From positions 1 to 19,657 of the forward strand of contig URBH01000043.1 in NCBI GenBank assembly GCA_900546075.1: 19,657 bases of DNA. The letters are read 5' to 3'. The DNA comes from an uncultured Eubacteriales bacterium. Lineage in GTDB: Bacteria; Bacillota; Clostridia; Oscillospirales; Oscillospiraceae. Numbering within the stretch: the first letter of the stretch is position 1; each line of letters starts with the position of its first letter. This document shows positions 13,885-19,657 of this stretch, piece by piece. The position numbers and the translations under genes were made by a program. A model generated the notes under the pieces. That model was not told the DNA's origin. It searched no databases and saw only the letters and a program-made list of their open reading frames with translations.

Positions 13885-15084
13885 ATGAACTACAATAAAA
13901 AGTCCATCGAGGACATCGACGTATCCGGCAAGCGGGTTCTGTGCCGCTGCGACTTCAATGTTCCCACCAAGAACGGCGTCATCACCTCCGACAAGCGGAT
14001 CGTTGCCGCCATGCCCACCATCCGGTACCTGGTTGACCACAACGCCAAGGTCATCCTCTGCTCCCACATGGGCAAGCCCAAGGGCGAGTGGAAGCCCGAG
14101 CTGAGCCTGAAAATCGTTGCCAAGCGCATCAGCGAGCTGCTGGGCAAGGAAGTCATCATGGCTGCCGACGTGGCAGGCGAGGACGCCAAGGCCAAGGCCG
14201 CCGCGCTGAAGGACGGCGACGTGATGCTGCTGGAGAACACCCGGTTTGAGAAGGGCGAGACCAAAAACGACCCTGCGCTGAGCAAGGCGCTGGCTTCCCT
14301 GGCGGATATTTTCGTCAACGATGCCTTCGGCACCGCCCACCGCGCCCATTCTTCCACCGCCGGTGTGGCCGACTATCTGCCCGCCGTCAGCGGCTTTTTG
14401 GTTCAGAAGGAAGTTTCCATCATGGGCAAGGCCCTGTCCGACCCCGAGCGTCCCTTCGTGGCCGTCCTGGGCGGCGCAAAGGTTTCCGACAAACTGAACG
14501 TCATCAACAACCTGCTGGAAAAGGTGGATACCCTGATCATCGGCGGCGGTATGGCCTATACCTTCCTGGTCGCCAAGGGCTATGCCGTGGGCAAGTCCCT
14601 GCTGGACGAGAGCAAGATCGACTACTGCAAGGACATGATGGCCAAGGCGGAGGCCAAGGGCGTCAAGCTGCTCCTGCCGGTTGACGTGGTCGTTGCCGAT
14701 TCCTTCCCCGACCCCATCGACGGCCCCATCGACGTCACCACCGTTGACGCCGCTGCCATCCCCGCCGACAAGGAAGGTCTGGACATCGGCGAGAAGACCT
14801 GCGCTCTGTTTGCTTCCGCGGTGAAGGGCGCCAAGACCGTTGTCTGGAACGGCCCCATGGGCGTGTTTGAGAATCCCACGCTGGCCAAGGGCACCATCGC
14901 CATGGCGCAGGCTCTGGCGGATTCCAGCGCCACCACCATTGTCGGCGGCGGCGACAGCGCTGCGGCCTGCGAGCAGCTGGGCTTTGCCGACAAGATCACC
15001 CACATTTCCACCGGCGGCGGCGCTTCCCTGGAATTCCTGGAAGGCCTGGAGCTGCCCGGCATCGCCTGCCTGGAAGACAAATAA
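13885..15084 (+). CDS. pgk: Phosphoglycerate kinase
   Basis: 399 residues, full length. It begins with VLCRCDFNVPTKNG (18-31, with D23 and N25 of the substrate site) and has HMGKPKG (61-67). The C-terminal nucleotide-binding domain carries GGGDS (354-358) and the hinge segment HISTGGGASLEFLEG. It transfers phosphate from 1,3-bisphosphoglycerate to ADP in lower glycolysis, in the cytoplasm. GGAGGAG (13873-13879) sets the ATG at 13885; the open frame reaches back to 13855 but only into the end of trmL. Codons are strongly biased to GCC, CTG and AAG, as expected for a high-abundance enzyme. It is followed at 54 bases by tpiA. Glyceraldehyde-3-phosphate dehydrogenase, often upstream of pgk, is not in this cluster. 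Confidence 0.98.
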   Translation: MNYNKKSIEDIDVSGKRVLCRCDFNVPTKNGVITSDKRIVAAMPTIRYLVDHNAKVILCSHMGKPKGEWKPELSLKIVAKRISELLGKEVIMAADVAGEDAKAKAAALKDGDVMLLENTRFEKGETKNDPALSKALASLADIFVNDAFGTAHRAHSSTAGVADYLPAVSGFLVQKEVSIMGKALSDPERPFVAVLGGAKVSDKLNVINNLLEKVDTLIIGGGMAYTFLVAKGYAVGKSLLDESKIDYCKDMMAKAEAKGVKLLLPVDVVVADSFPDPIDGPIDVTTVDAAAIPADKEGLDIGEKTCALFASAVKGAKTVVWNGPMGVFENPTLAKGTIAMAQALADSSATTIVGGGDSAAACEQLGFADKITHISTGGGASLEFLEGLELPGIACLEDK

Positions 15085-15138
15085 TCCGGGAATCGCGTTT
15101 CTATTAACAGCCCTACCAATAAAAGGAGAAATGGAATC

Positions 15139-15915
15139 ATGAACAGAAAATACCGCAAGACCGTTATTGCCGGCAACTGGAAGATGAACAAGACCCCCTC
15201 CGAGACCAAGGAGTTTATGACCCAGCTGAAGGCTATCCTGCCCAAGGGCCGCTGGTGCGACGTGGCTCTGTGCGTTCCCGCCGTGTGCATTCCCGCCGCC
15301 GTCCGCGCCATGCGGGAAACCCGGGTAGGCATCGGTGCCGAGAACTGCAATGCCAACGCCTCCGGCGCTTACACCGGTGAGATCGCCACCAACATGCTGG
15401 TGGACGCCGGCTGCAAGTACGTCATCATCGGCCACTCCGAGCGCCGCGCCATGGGCGAGACCGACGCCGACGTCAACGCCAAGGTTCTGGCTGCCCTGAA
15501 TGCCGGCCTGACCCCCATCATGTGCTGCGGCGAGAGCCTGGAGCAGCGCCAGAGCGGCATCACCACCGAGTGGATCACCATGCAGATCAAGCTGGGTCTG
15601 GCCGGTGTTCCCGAGGACAAGATCCGCAAGGTCATCATCGCCTACGAGCCCATCTGGGCCATCGGCACCGGCCTGACCGCCACCCCCGAGCAGGCGGAAG
15701 AGGTCTGCGAGAACATCCGTACCGTGGTGCGCAAGCTGTACTCCTCCAAGAACGCCCGCGCCATCTCCATCCTGTACGGCGGCTCCATGAACGACAAGAA
15801 CGCCTTCGAGCTGTTGGCACAGCCCGACATCGACGGCGGCCTGATCGGCGGCGCGTCTCTGGTTCCCGAGAAGTTTGTCAAGATCATCGAGGCTGCCAAC
15901 CAGCCCACCGTGTAA
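15139..15915 (+). CDS. tpiA: Triosephosphate isomerase
   Basis: 258 residues, TIM-barrel family length. Active-site residues are all visible: N13 and K15 in AGNWKMN, electrophile H99 in IIGHSERR, and the base E170 in AYEPIWAIGTG, whose following residues (about 171-181) form the mobile loop 6. GGS at 215-217 and GGAS at 237-240 bind the phosphate. It interconverts dihydroxyacetone phosphate and glyceraldehyde-3-phosphate. AAAAGGAG (15121-15128) fits the ATG at 15139. It is cotranscribed with pgk, with the same extreme codon bias, and ends at a strong terminator. Identification is certain. Confidence 0.98.
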   Translation: MNRKYRKTVIAGNWKMNKTPSETKEFMTQLKAILPKGRWCDVALCVPAVCIPAAVRAMRETRVGIGAENCNANASGAYTGEIATNMLVDAGCKYVIIGHSERRAMGETDADVNAKVLAALNAGLTPIMCCGESLEQRQSGITTEWITMQIKLGLAGVPEDKIRKVIIAYEPIWAIGTGLTATPEQAEEVCENIRTVVRKLYSSKNARAISILYGGSMNDKNAFELLAQPDIDGGLIGGASLVPEKFVKIIEAANQPTV

Positions 15916-15926
15916 CTTTACCCTGT

Positions 15927-15966
15927 AAAGATGGGCAGCCGCGAACAAAAGCGGCTGCCCATCTTT
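15927..15966 (+). terminator. Strong terminator after tpiA
   Basis: A perfect 16-bp stem pairs 15927-15942 (aaagatgggcagccgc) with 15951-15966 (gcggctgcccatcttt) over gaacaaaa. T residues close the stem and the A run opposite allows function on both strands. The next ribosome site starts only 14 bases later. Confidence 0.85.
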
Positions 15967-15992
15967 GCCACTTAATATTTGGAGGTGTATTG

Positions 15993-17027
15993 ATGAAGAC
16001 ACTTCTTCTGTCAGCGCTGGACGCACAGACTCCGGAAATTGCCGCAGACCTGATCCGTCAGGGGGAGCTGGTGGCGATCCCTACGGAGACGGTGTACGGT
16101 CTGGGCGCAAACGGCCTGGACGAGGCCGCCGTGACCAAGATTTTTGAAGCCAAGGGTCGTCCCCAGGACAACCCCCTGATTCTGCACATCTGCGGCGCGG
16201 AGCAAATTGCGCTGTTCTGCCATGACGTGCCTGCGGCGGCCTATGAGCTGGCGAAAAAATTCTGGCCGGGGCCGCTGACCATGGTGCTGCCTGCCCGGGA
16301 CTGCGTCCCCCGGCGCACCACCGGGGGACTTTCCACCGTGGCCGTCCGCTGCCCGGACAACGCCGTGACCCGGGAGATCATCCGCCTTGCGGGGGTTCCC
16401 ATTGCCGCGCCCTCCGCCAATATTTCCGGGAAGCCCTCCACCACCACCGCCCAGCACGTCCTCCACGACCACGATGGGAAAATCGCCGCCATCGTGGACG
16501 GCGGCCCATGCCGGGTGGGGGTGGAGTCCACCATTGTGGACTTGACGGAAGACCGCCCCCGGCTGCTGCGCCCCGGCGGGATCACCCCGGAGCAGCTGAT
16601 CGCCGTTCTGGGGGATCTGGTCATCGACAAGGCCGTCACCGCCCAGATCGACAAGGACGCCGTGGTGAAAGCCCCCGGCATGAAATACCGCCATTACGCC
16701 CCGGCGGAGCCGGTGGTCATCGTCTCCGGCAGCCGGGAAAAGGCCGCCGCCTACATCCGCCGCCATTTCACCCCCGGCGACCGGGTGCTGTGCTTTGAGG
16801 AGGAGCTGCCCCTGTACGCCGGGTGCAGCCCCCTGGCCTACGGCCGGGAGGCGGATGTCAACACCCTGTCCGCCGGGCTGTTCGCCGCCCTGCGGGAGCT
16901 GGACGACCCCGGCATTCACCAGGTCTATGCCCGGTGTCCGGTGGGGGGCGGCGTGGCCTATGCCGTGCAGAACCGGCTGAAAAAGGCCGCGGCGTTCCAC
17001 ATCGTGGACGCGGAGGAGGAAGCATGA
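15993..17027 (+). CDS. Threonylcarbamoyl-AMP synthase (Sua5/YwlC type)
   Basis: 344 residues in the two-domain Sua5 form. The YrdC domain is about residues 12-200, with PTETVYGLG (30-38) and KGRPQDNPL (54-62), FWPGPLTMVLPA and APSANISG. The linker APGMKYRHYAP and a C-terminal Sua5 domain follow. It makes threonylcarbamoyl-AMP from threonine, bicarbonate and ATP, the first step of the t6A modification at position 37 of ANN-decoding tRNAs. GGAGGTG (15981-15987) sets the ATG at 15993; the same frame is open back to 15522 only as a shadow of tpiA. The stop overlaps the following coaE start as ATGA, indicating translational coupling. Only 26 bases separate it from the tpiA terminator, so its transcription must come by read-through or from a promoter inside tpiA. 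Confidence 0.95.
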   Translation: MKTLLLSALDAQTPEIAADLIRQGELVAIPTETVYGLGANGLDEAAVTKIFEAKGRPQDNPLILHICGAEQIALFCHDVPAAAYELAKKFWPGPLTMVLPARDCVPRRTTGGLSTVAVRCPDNAVTREIIRLAGVPIAAPSANISGKPSTTTAQHVLHDHDGKIAAIVDGGPCRVGVESTIVDLTEDRPRLLRPGGITPEQLIAVLGDLVIDKAVTAQIDKDAVVKAPGMKYRHYAPAEPVVIVSGSREKAAAYIRRHFTPGDRVLCFEEELPLYAGCSPLAYGREADVNTLSAGLFAALRELDDPGIHQVYARCPVGGGVAYAVQNRLKKAAAFHIVDAEEEA

Positions 17028-19426
17028 TTCTGGGCATCACCGGCGGTACCGGCTGCGGAAAAACCACCCTGCTGAATGTCCTGAAGGAGCGGGGGGCGGT
17101 GGTTCTGGACTGCGACGCCATCTACCACGAGCTGCTGACACGGGACGCGTCCCTTCTCGCGGCCATCGAGGCGCGCTTCCCCGGCACGGTGGAGGACGGT
17201 GTTCTGCTGCGGAAAAAACTTGGAAATCTGGTATTTTCCGACAAAAACGCCCTGCTGGATTTGAACAAAATCACCCACGCCGCCGTGAAGCGGGAGGTAC
17301 TCCGCCGCCTTTCGGAAAAGCCTGCCCTTGCCGCCATCGACGCTATCGCCCTGTTTGAAGGGGGACTAGCCGAACTGTGCGACGTGACGGTCGCCGTCAC
17401 TGCCCCGGTGGAAGACCGGGTTCGCCGCCTTATGCGCCGGGACGGCATTCCGGAAGACTACGCCCGCCGCCGCATCGCCGCCCAGCCGGACGAGGACTGG
17501 TTCCGGGAAAAATGCGATTATGTGTTGGAAAACACTGGACTTAAGTCGGAATTCCGGGAAAAATGCCTTGCGTTTTTGCGGGAGATTGGTATAATGGATG
17601 CGGCGAGCGAGCGCCGCAGGTCGCTGCAATGCACCGTCCACCCGGTGGGGACACTGGGGACGTATACCTTCGTTGTCGTCTGCTCCCGGTACGATGGGAA
17701 GTGGCTTCTCAGCCGCCACAGGGAGCGGGACACCTGGGAGACCCAGGGCGGTCACATCGAGCCGGGAGAAACGCCCTTGCAGGCCGCCCGGCGGGAGCTG
17801 TACGAGGAAAGTGGCGTCCGGGACGCGGAGCTGTACCCGGTCTGCGACTACTACGGCTTCGATGCCCAAAGCAGCGCCAACGGCATGGTGTTCTTCGCGG
17901 CGGTTCGCCGCCTGGAACCCCTGCCGGAAAGTGAGATCAGGGAGGCCAGGCTGTTTCCGGCGCTGCCGGAAAATCTGACCTACCCCAACGTAACGCCCCG
18001 CCTGATGGCGGAGGCGGAAAGAAACATAGGAGGATGCAACATGACCACAGAAGAACTGCGCAATTCCCTGCTGGCGTCGCCCAAGAACGGCTACACCCGG
18101 ATTTCCGATGCCCAGCGGGATGAAATGGAAAGCTACGCCCAGCGCTACATGGCGTTCATGAGCGAGTGCAAGACCGAGCGGGAAGCAACCGCTTGGGCCG
18201 TCCGGGAAGCCGAGAAGCTGGGCTACAAGCCCTTCGCCCCCGGCATGGGAGCCAAGCCCGGCGACAAAATCTACTACAACAACCGCAATAAGTCCATCGC
18301 GCTGGCCGTTGTCGGCACCAGACCCTTAAGCGAGGGCGCGAATATCTGCGCCGCCCACGTGGACTCTCCCCGGCTGGACATCAAGCCCAATCCCCTGTAC
18401 GAGGATTCCGAGATCAGCTATCTGAAGACCCACTATTACGGCGGCATCAAGAAATACCAGTGGACGGCCATTCCTCTGGCGCTCCATGGCGTGGTGTACC
18501 GCGCCGACGGCTCTGTGGTCACGGTCACCATCGGCGAGGATGAGGGCGATCCCATTCTGATGGTTTCCGACCTGCTGCCCCATCTGGCGGCGGATCAGAT
18601 GCAGAAGCCCGCGGGGAAGATCGTCGAGGGCGAGCAGCTGAACGTGATCCTCGGCTCCGAGCCGCTGGAGGGCGACGGCTCTGACCTCGTGAAGCTGCAC
18701 ATCATGAAGCTGCTGAACGAAAAGTACGGCCTTGTGGAGAGGGATTTCCTCTCTGCCGAGCTGACGGTGGTTCCCGCGGGACGCTGCCGGGAGGCGGGTC
18801 TTGACCGCAGCCTGCTCAGCTCCTACGGCCACGACGACCGGGTCTGCGCCTACGCTGAGCTGGAAGCCCTGTTTGCCCTGGACGTGCCCGAGAAGACCGC
18901 CGTGTGCATTCTGGCCGACAAGGAAGAGATCGGCTCCGTTGGCATTTCCGGTATGCAGAGCCACTATTTTGAGCATTTCATGGAGGGACTGTGCGACGCC
19001 CAGGGCGTCAAGCTGTCCGACTGCTTCGCCAATTCCTTCTGCCTGTCCGCCGACGTTTCCAACGCCTTCGATCCCAACTGGCCGGAGACCTGCGACAAGC
19101 GGAACAACAGCCAGCTGAACTACGGCGTTGCCATCTGCAAGTACACCGGCTCCCGGGGCAAGGGCGGCGCCTCCGACGCTTCCGCCGAAGCCATGGGTCA
19201 CGTCCGCTCCACGCTGGACAAGGCGGGCGTCATCTGGCAGATTGCGACGCTGGGCAAGGTAGACCAGGGCGGCGGCGGCACCGTAGCGGCCTACATGGCC
19301 AACCGGAACATCGTCACCGTGGACGCAGGCGTGCCGGTGCTCAGTATGCACGCGCCCCTGGAGCTGGTCTCCAAGCTGGACTGCTACGAAACCATGCTGG
19401 CCTGCAAGGCGATTTATCTGGCATAA
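17024..19426 (+). CDS. coaE: Single reading frame fusing dephospho-CoA kinase, NUDIX hydrolase and M18 aminopeptidase
   Basis: From ATG 17024 the frame is open for 800 residues. Residues 1-190 are a full dephospho-CoA kinase: P-loop GGTGCGKT (7-14), DCD (29-31), the FEGGL segment (111-115) and the CoA-domain lid MRRDGIPEDYARRRI (137-151). It phosphorylates dephospho-CoA in the last step of CoA synthesis. Residues 191-339 are a NUDIX hydrolase and 340-800 an M18 aminopeptidase, each of normal single-protein length. The start overlaps the Sua5 stop as ATGA. At both junctions the linkers are almost absent. A stop codon sits in the +1 frame at each (TAA 17592-17594, TAG 18027-18029), and a ribosome site precedes each inner ATG. 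Ancestrally separate genes that lost their stops, or a sequence error, both fit. Domain calls are firm; whether the 800-residue chain exists is not. Confidence 0.8.
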   Translation: MILGITGGTGCGKTTLLNVLKERGAVVLDCDAIYHELLTRDASLLAAIEARFPGTVEDGVLLRKKLGNLVFSDKNALLDLNKITHAAVKREVLRRLSEKPALAAIDAIALFEGGLAELCDVTVAVTAPVEDRVRRLMRRDGIPEDYARRRIAAQPDEDWFREKCDYVLENTGLKSEFREKCLAFLREIGIMDAASERRRSLQCTVHPVGTLGTYTFVVVCSRYDGKWLLSRHRERDTWETQGGHIEPGETPLQAARRELYEESGVRDAELYPVCDYYGFDAQSSANGMVFFAAVRRLEPLPESEIREARLFPALPENLTYPNVTPRLMAEAERNIGGCNMTTEELRNSLLASPKNGYTRISDAQRDEMESYAQRYMAFMSECKTEREATAWAVREAEKLGYKPFAPGMGAKPGDKIYYNNRNKSIALAVVGTRPLSEGANICAAHVDSPRLDIKPNPLYEDSEISYLKTHYYGGIKKYQWTAIPLALHGVVYRADGSVVTVTIGEDEGDPILMVSDLLPHLAADQMQKPAGKIVEGEQLNVILGSEPLEGDGSDLVKLHIMKLLNEKYGLVERDFLSAELTVVPAGRCREAGLDRSLLSSYGHDDRVCAYAELEALFALDVPEKTAVCILADKEEIGSVGISGMQSHYFEHFMEGLCDAQGVKLSDCFANSFCLSADVSNAFDPNWPETCDKRNNSQLNYGVAICKYTGSRGKGGASDASAEAMGHVRSTLDKAGVIWQIATLGKVDQGGGGTVAAYMANRNIVTVDAGVPVLSMHAPLELVSKLDCYETMLACKAIYLA
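17594..18040 (+). other. NUDIX hydrolase module within the fused frame (possible separate start at 17594)
   Basis: 149 residues, beginning MDAASERRRS if initiated internally; GGGAG (17580-17584) stands 9 bases upstream. The complete NUDIX box is at fusion residues 243-265 (GHIEPGETPLQAARRELYEE then SGV), matching GX5EX7REUXEEXGU with the metal-binding glutamates intact. The family cleaves nucleoside-diphosphate-linked compounds; the substrate here is unknown. The module ends near TPRLMAEAER, where stand-alone relatives also end, but no stop follows. Listed separately so that the domain is not lost inside the coaE call. Confidence 0.75.
18041..19426 (+). CDS. M18-family metalloaminopeptidase (alternative internal start of the fused frame)
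   Basis: 461 residues from ATG 18041, which has a textbook AGGAGG (18028-18033) 7 bases upstream, the strongest ribosome site in this operon. Metal and catalytic residues of M18 are present: H106 and D108 in AAHVDSP, D265/D266 in GHDDR, E295-E296 in DKEEIGSVG, D338 in SADVSNA and H437 in SMHAP. The length matches stand-alone clostridial M18 enzymes, which are cytosolic and usually assemble into large dodecamers that trim N-terminal residues from peptides. Production from this start is therefore likely even though the frame is also open from coaE. Aspartyl preference is common in the family but cannot be read here. A terminator follows at 19,470. Confidence 0.88.
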   Translation: MTTEELRNSLLASPKNGYTRISDAQRDEMESYAQRYMAFMSECKTEREATAWAVREAEKLGYKPFAPGMGAKPGDKIYYNNRNKSIALAVVGTRPLSEGANICAAHVDSPRLDIKPNPLYEDSEISYLKTHYYGGIKKYQWTAIPLALHGVVYRADGSVVTVTIGEDEGDPILMVSDLLPHLAADQMQKPAGKIVEGEQLNVILGSEPLEGDGSDLVKLHIMKLLNEKYGLVERDFLSAELTVVPAGRCREAGLDRSLLSSYGHDDRVCAYAELEALFALDVPEKTAVCILADKEEIGSVGISGMQSHYFEHFMEGLCDAQGVKLSDCFANSFCLSADVSNAFDPNWPETCDKRNNSQLNYGVAICKYTGSRGKGGASDASAEAMGHVRSTLDKAGVIWQIATLGKVDQGGGGTVAAYMANRNIVTVDAGVPVLSMHAPLELVSKLDCYETMLACKAIYLA

Positions 19427-19469
19427 AACTAAGGAAACTCCCTCTTTGATGGGTGGCCGTAAAACAGTG

Positions 19470-19503
19470 AATGGAGCGTATCGGTAAAGATACGCTCCAT
19501 TTT
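19470..19503 (+). terminator. Terminator after the aminopeptidase
   Basis: aatggagcgtatc (19470-19482) pairs perfectly with gatacgctccatt (19489-19501) around ggtaaa; the T run is tttt (19500-19503). It closes the Sua5-CoaE-NUDIX-M18 operon. Confidence 0.8.
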
Positions 19504-19536
19504 CGTGCCAATATGCTACGTAATGTGGGGTACAGT

Positions 19537-19657
19537 CCCTTGGCTCTCCCTCTGGGAGAGCTGTCACCGCAGGTGACTGAGAAGGGTATTGCACCCTGAT
19601 CTCCCCTCTCCGTCCTCGCTTCGCTCGGCCACCTCTCCCATAGGGAGAGGCAAGGGG
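19537..19657. repeat. MITE-like palindromic repeat element with terminal inverted repeats
   Basis: The left end CCCTTGGCTCTCCCT (19537-19551) is the inverse of the right end at 19642-19656 with one mismatch. Inside are three small hairpins: ctctccc/gggagag (19544-19560), gtcacc/ggtgac (19563-19577) and ctctccc/gggagag (19633-19649). I remember very similar short repeats scattered through gut Oscillospiraceae genomes, with the same CTCTCCC..GTCAC..GTGAC order; that is recollection, not a search. The element may continue a few bases beyond the window. It codes for nothing. Confidence 0.7.

Noticed and set aside
13810..16026. 738-codon open frame on the reverse strand
   Set aside because: It is the antisense shadow of pgk and tpiA, caused by their extreme codon bias; it is Gly/Asp/His-rich with no domain, and the forward genes are certain.
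17024..19426. A frameshift inside one of the three fused domains as the cause of the fusion
   Set aside because: Each domain stays in the same frame with all motifs intact from end to end, so a simple indel within a domain is not visible; an error exactly at the junctions cannot be excluded.

Overview
The window joins the end of an integrated conjugative element to a stretch of ordinary chromosome. The host looks like a gut-type Clostridia (Bacillota), probably Oscillospiraceae. The chromosomal part (about 3.46 kb onward) is GC-rich with CTG/GCC/AAG-biased codons. It has strong AGGAGG-type ribosome sites, sigma-A promoters, rho-independent terminators, a lipoprotein-anchored sugar-binding protein and a maltose-type ABC system with no ATPase gene beside it. 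The taxonomic call is inference from style and gene content.

1-~3,400: right end of a Tn916-family integrative conjugative element, visibly lower in GC. Its order is Orf7-like sigma factor, Orf8-like helix-turn-helix protein, excisionase, tyrosine integrase, then a terminal region with copies of the AGTAGTAAA-type integrase arm site. Most of the element, including any cargo, lies left of the window.

3,463-6,755: a low-molecular-weight protein tyrosine phosphatase overlapping a DUF2284 cysteine-rich protein. A terminator follows, then a separately promoted Zn/Cd-exporting P-type ATPase with a metal-type palindromic operator over its transcription start.

6,756-13,043: an alpha-glucan uptake and use locus. 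It has a cre/LacI-type operator, a solute-binding lipoprotein, a stem-loop, two MalF/MalG-type permeases, a LacI-family regulator and 4-alpha-glucanotransferase (malQ). The simplest reading is that maltodextrins are bound outside, imported through the two permeases powered by a shared ATPase encoded elsewhere, and rearranged by MalQ.

13,289-15,966: one promoter drives a tRNA 2'-O-methyltransferase (trmL), phosphoglycerate kinase (pgk) and triosephosphate isomerase (tpiA), ending at a strong terminator.

15,993-19,503: threonylcarbamoyl-AMP synthase (Sua5 type) overlaps a very long reading frame. That frame runs with no stop through dephospho-CoA kinase, a NUDIX hydrolase and an M18 aminopeptidase, 800 codons in all. 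This in-frame triple fusion is the most unusual thing here; a perfect internal ribosome site suggests the peptidase is also made alone.

19,537-19,657: a short MITE-like palindromic repeat with inverted ends lies at or runs off the right edge. I saw no rRNA, tRNA, CRISPR array or defence system, and no clearly new multi-gene system; the rest is well-known gene families.
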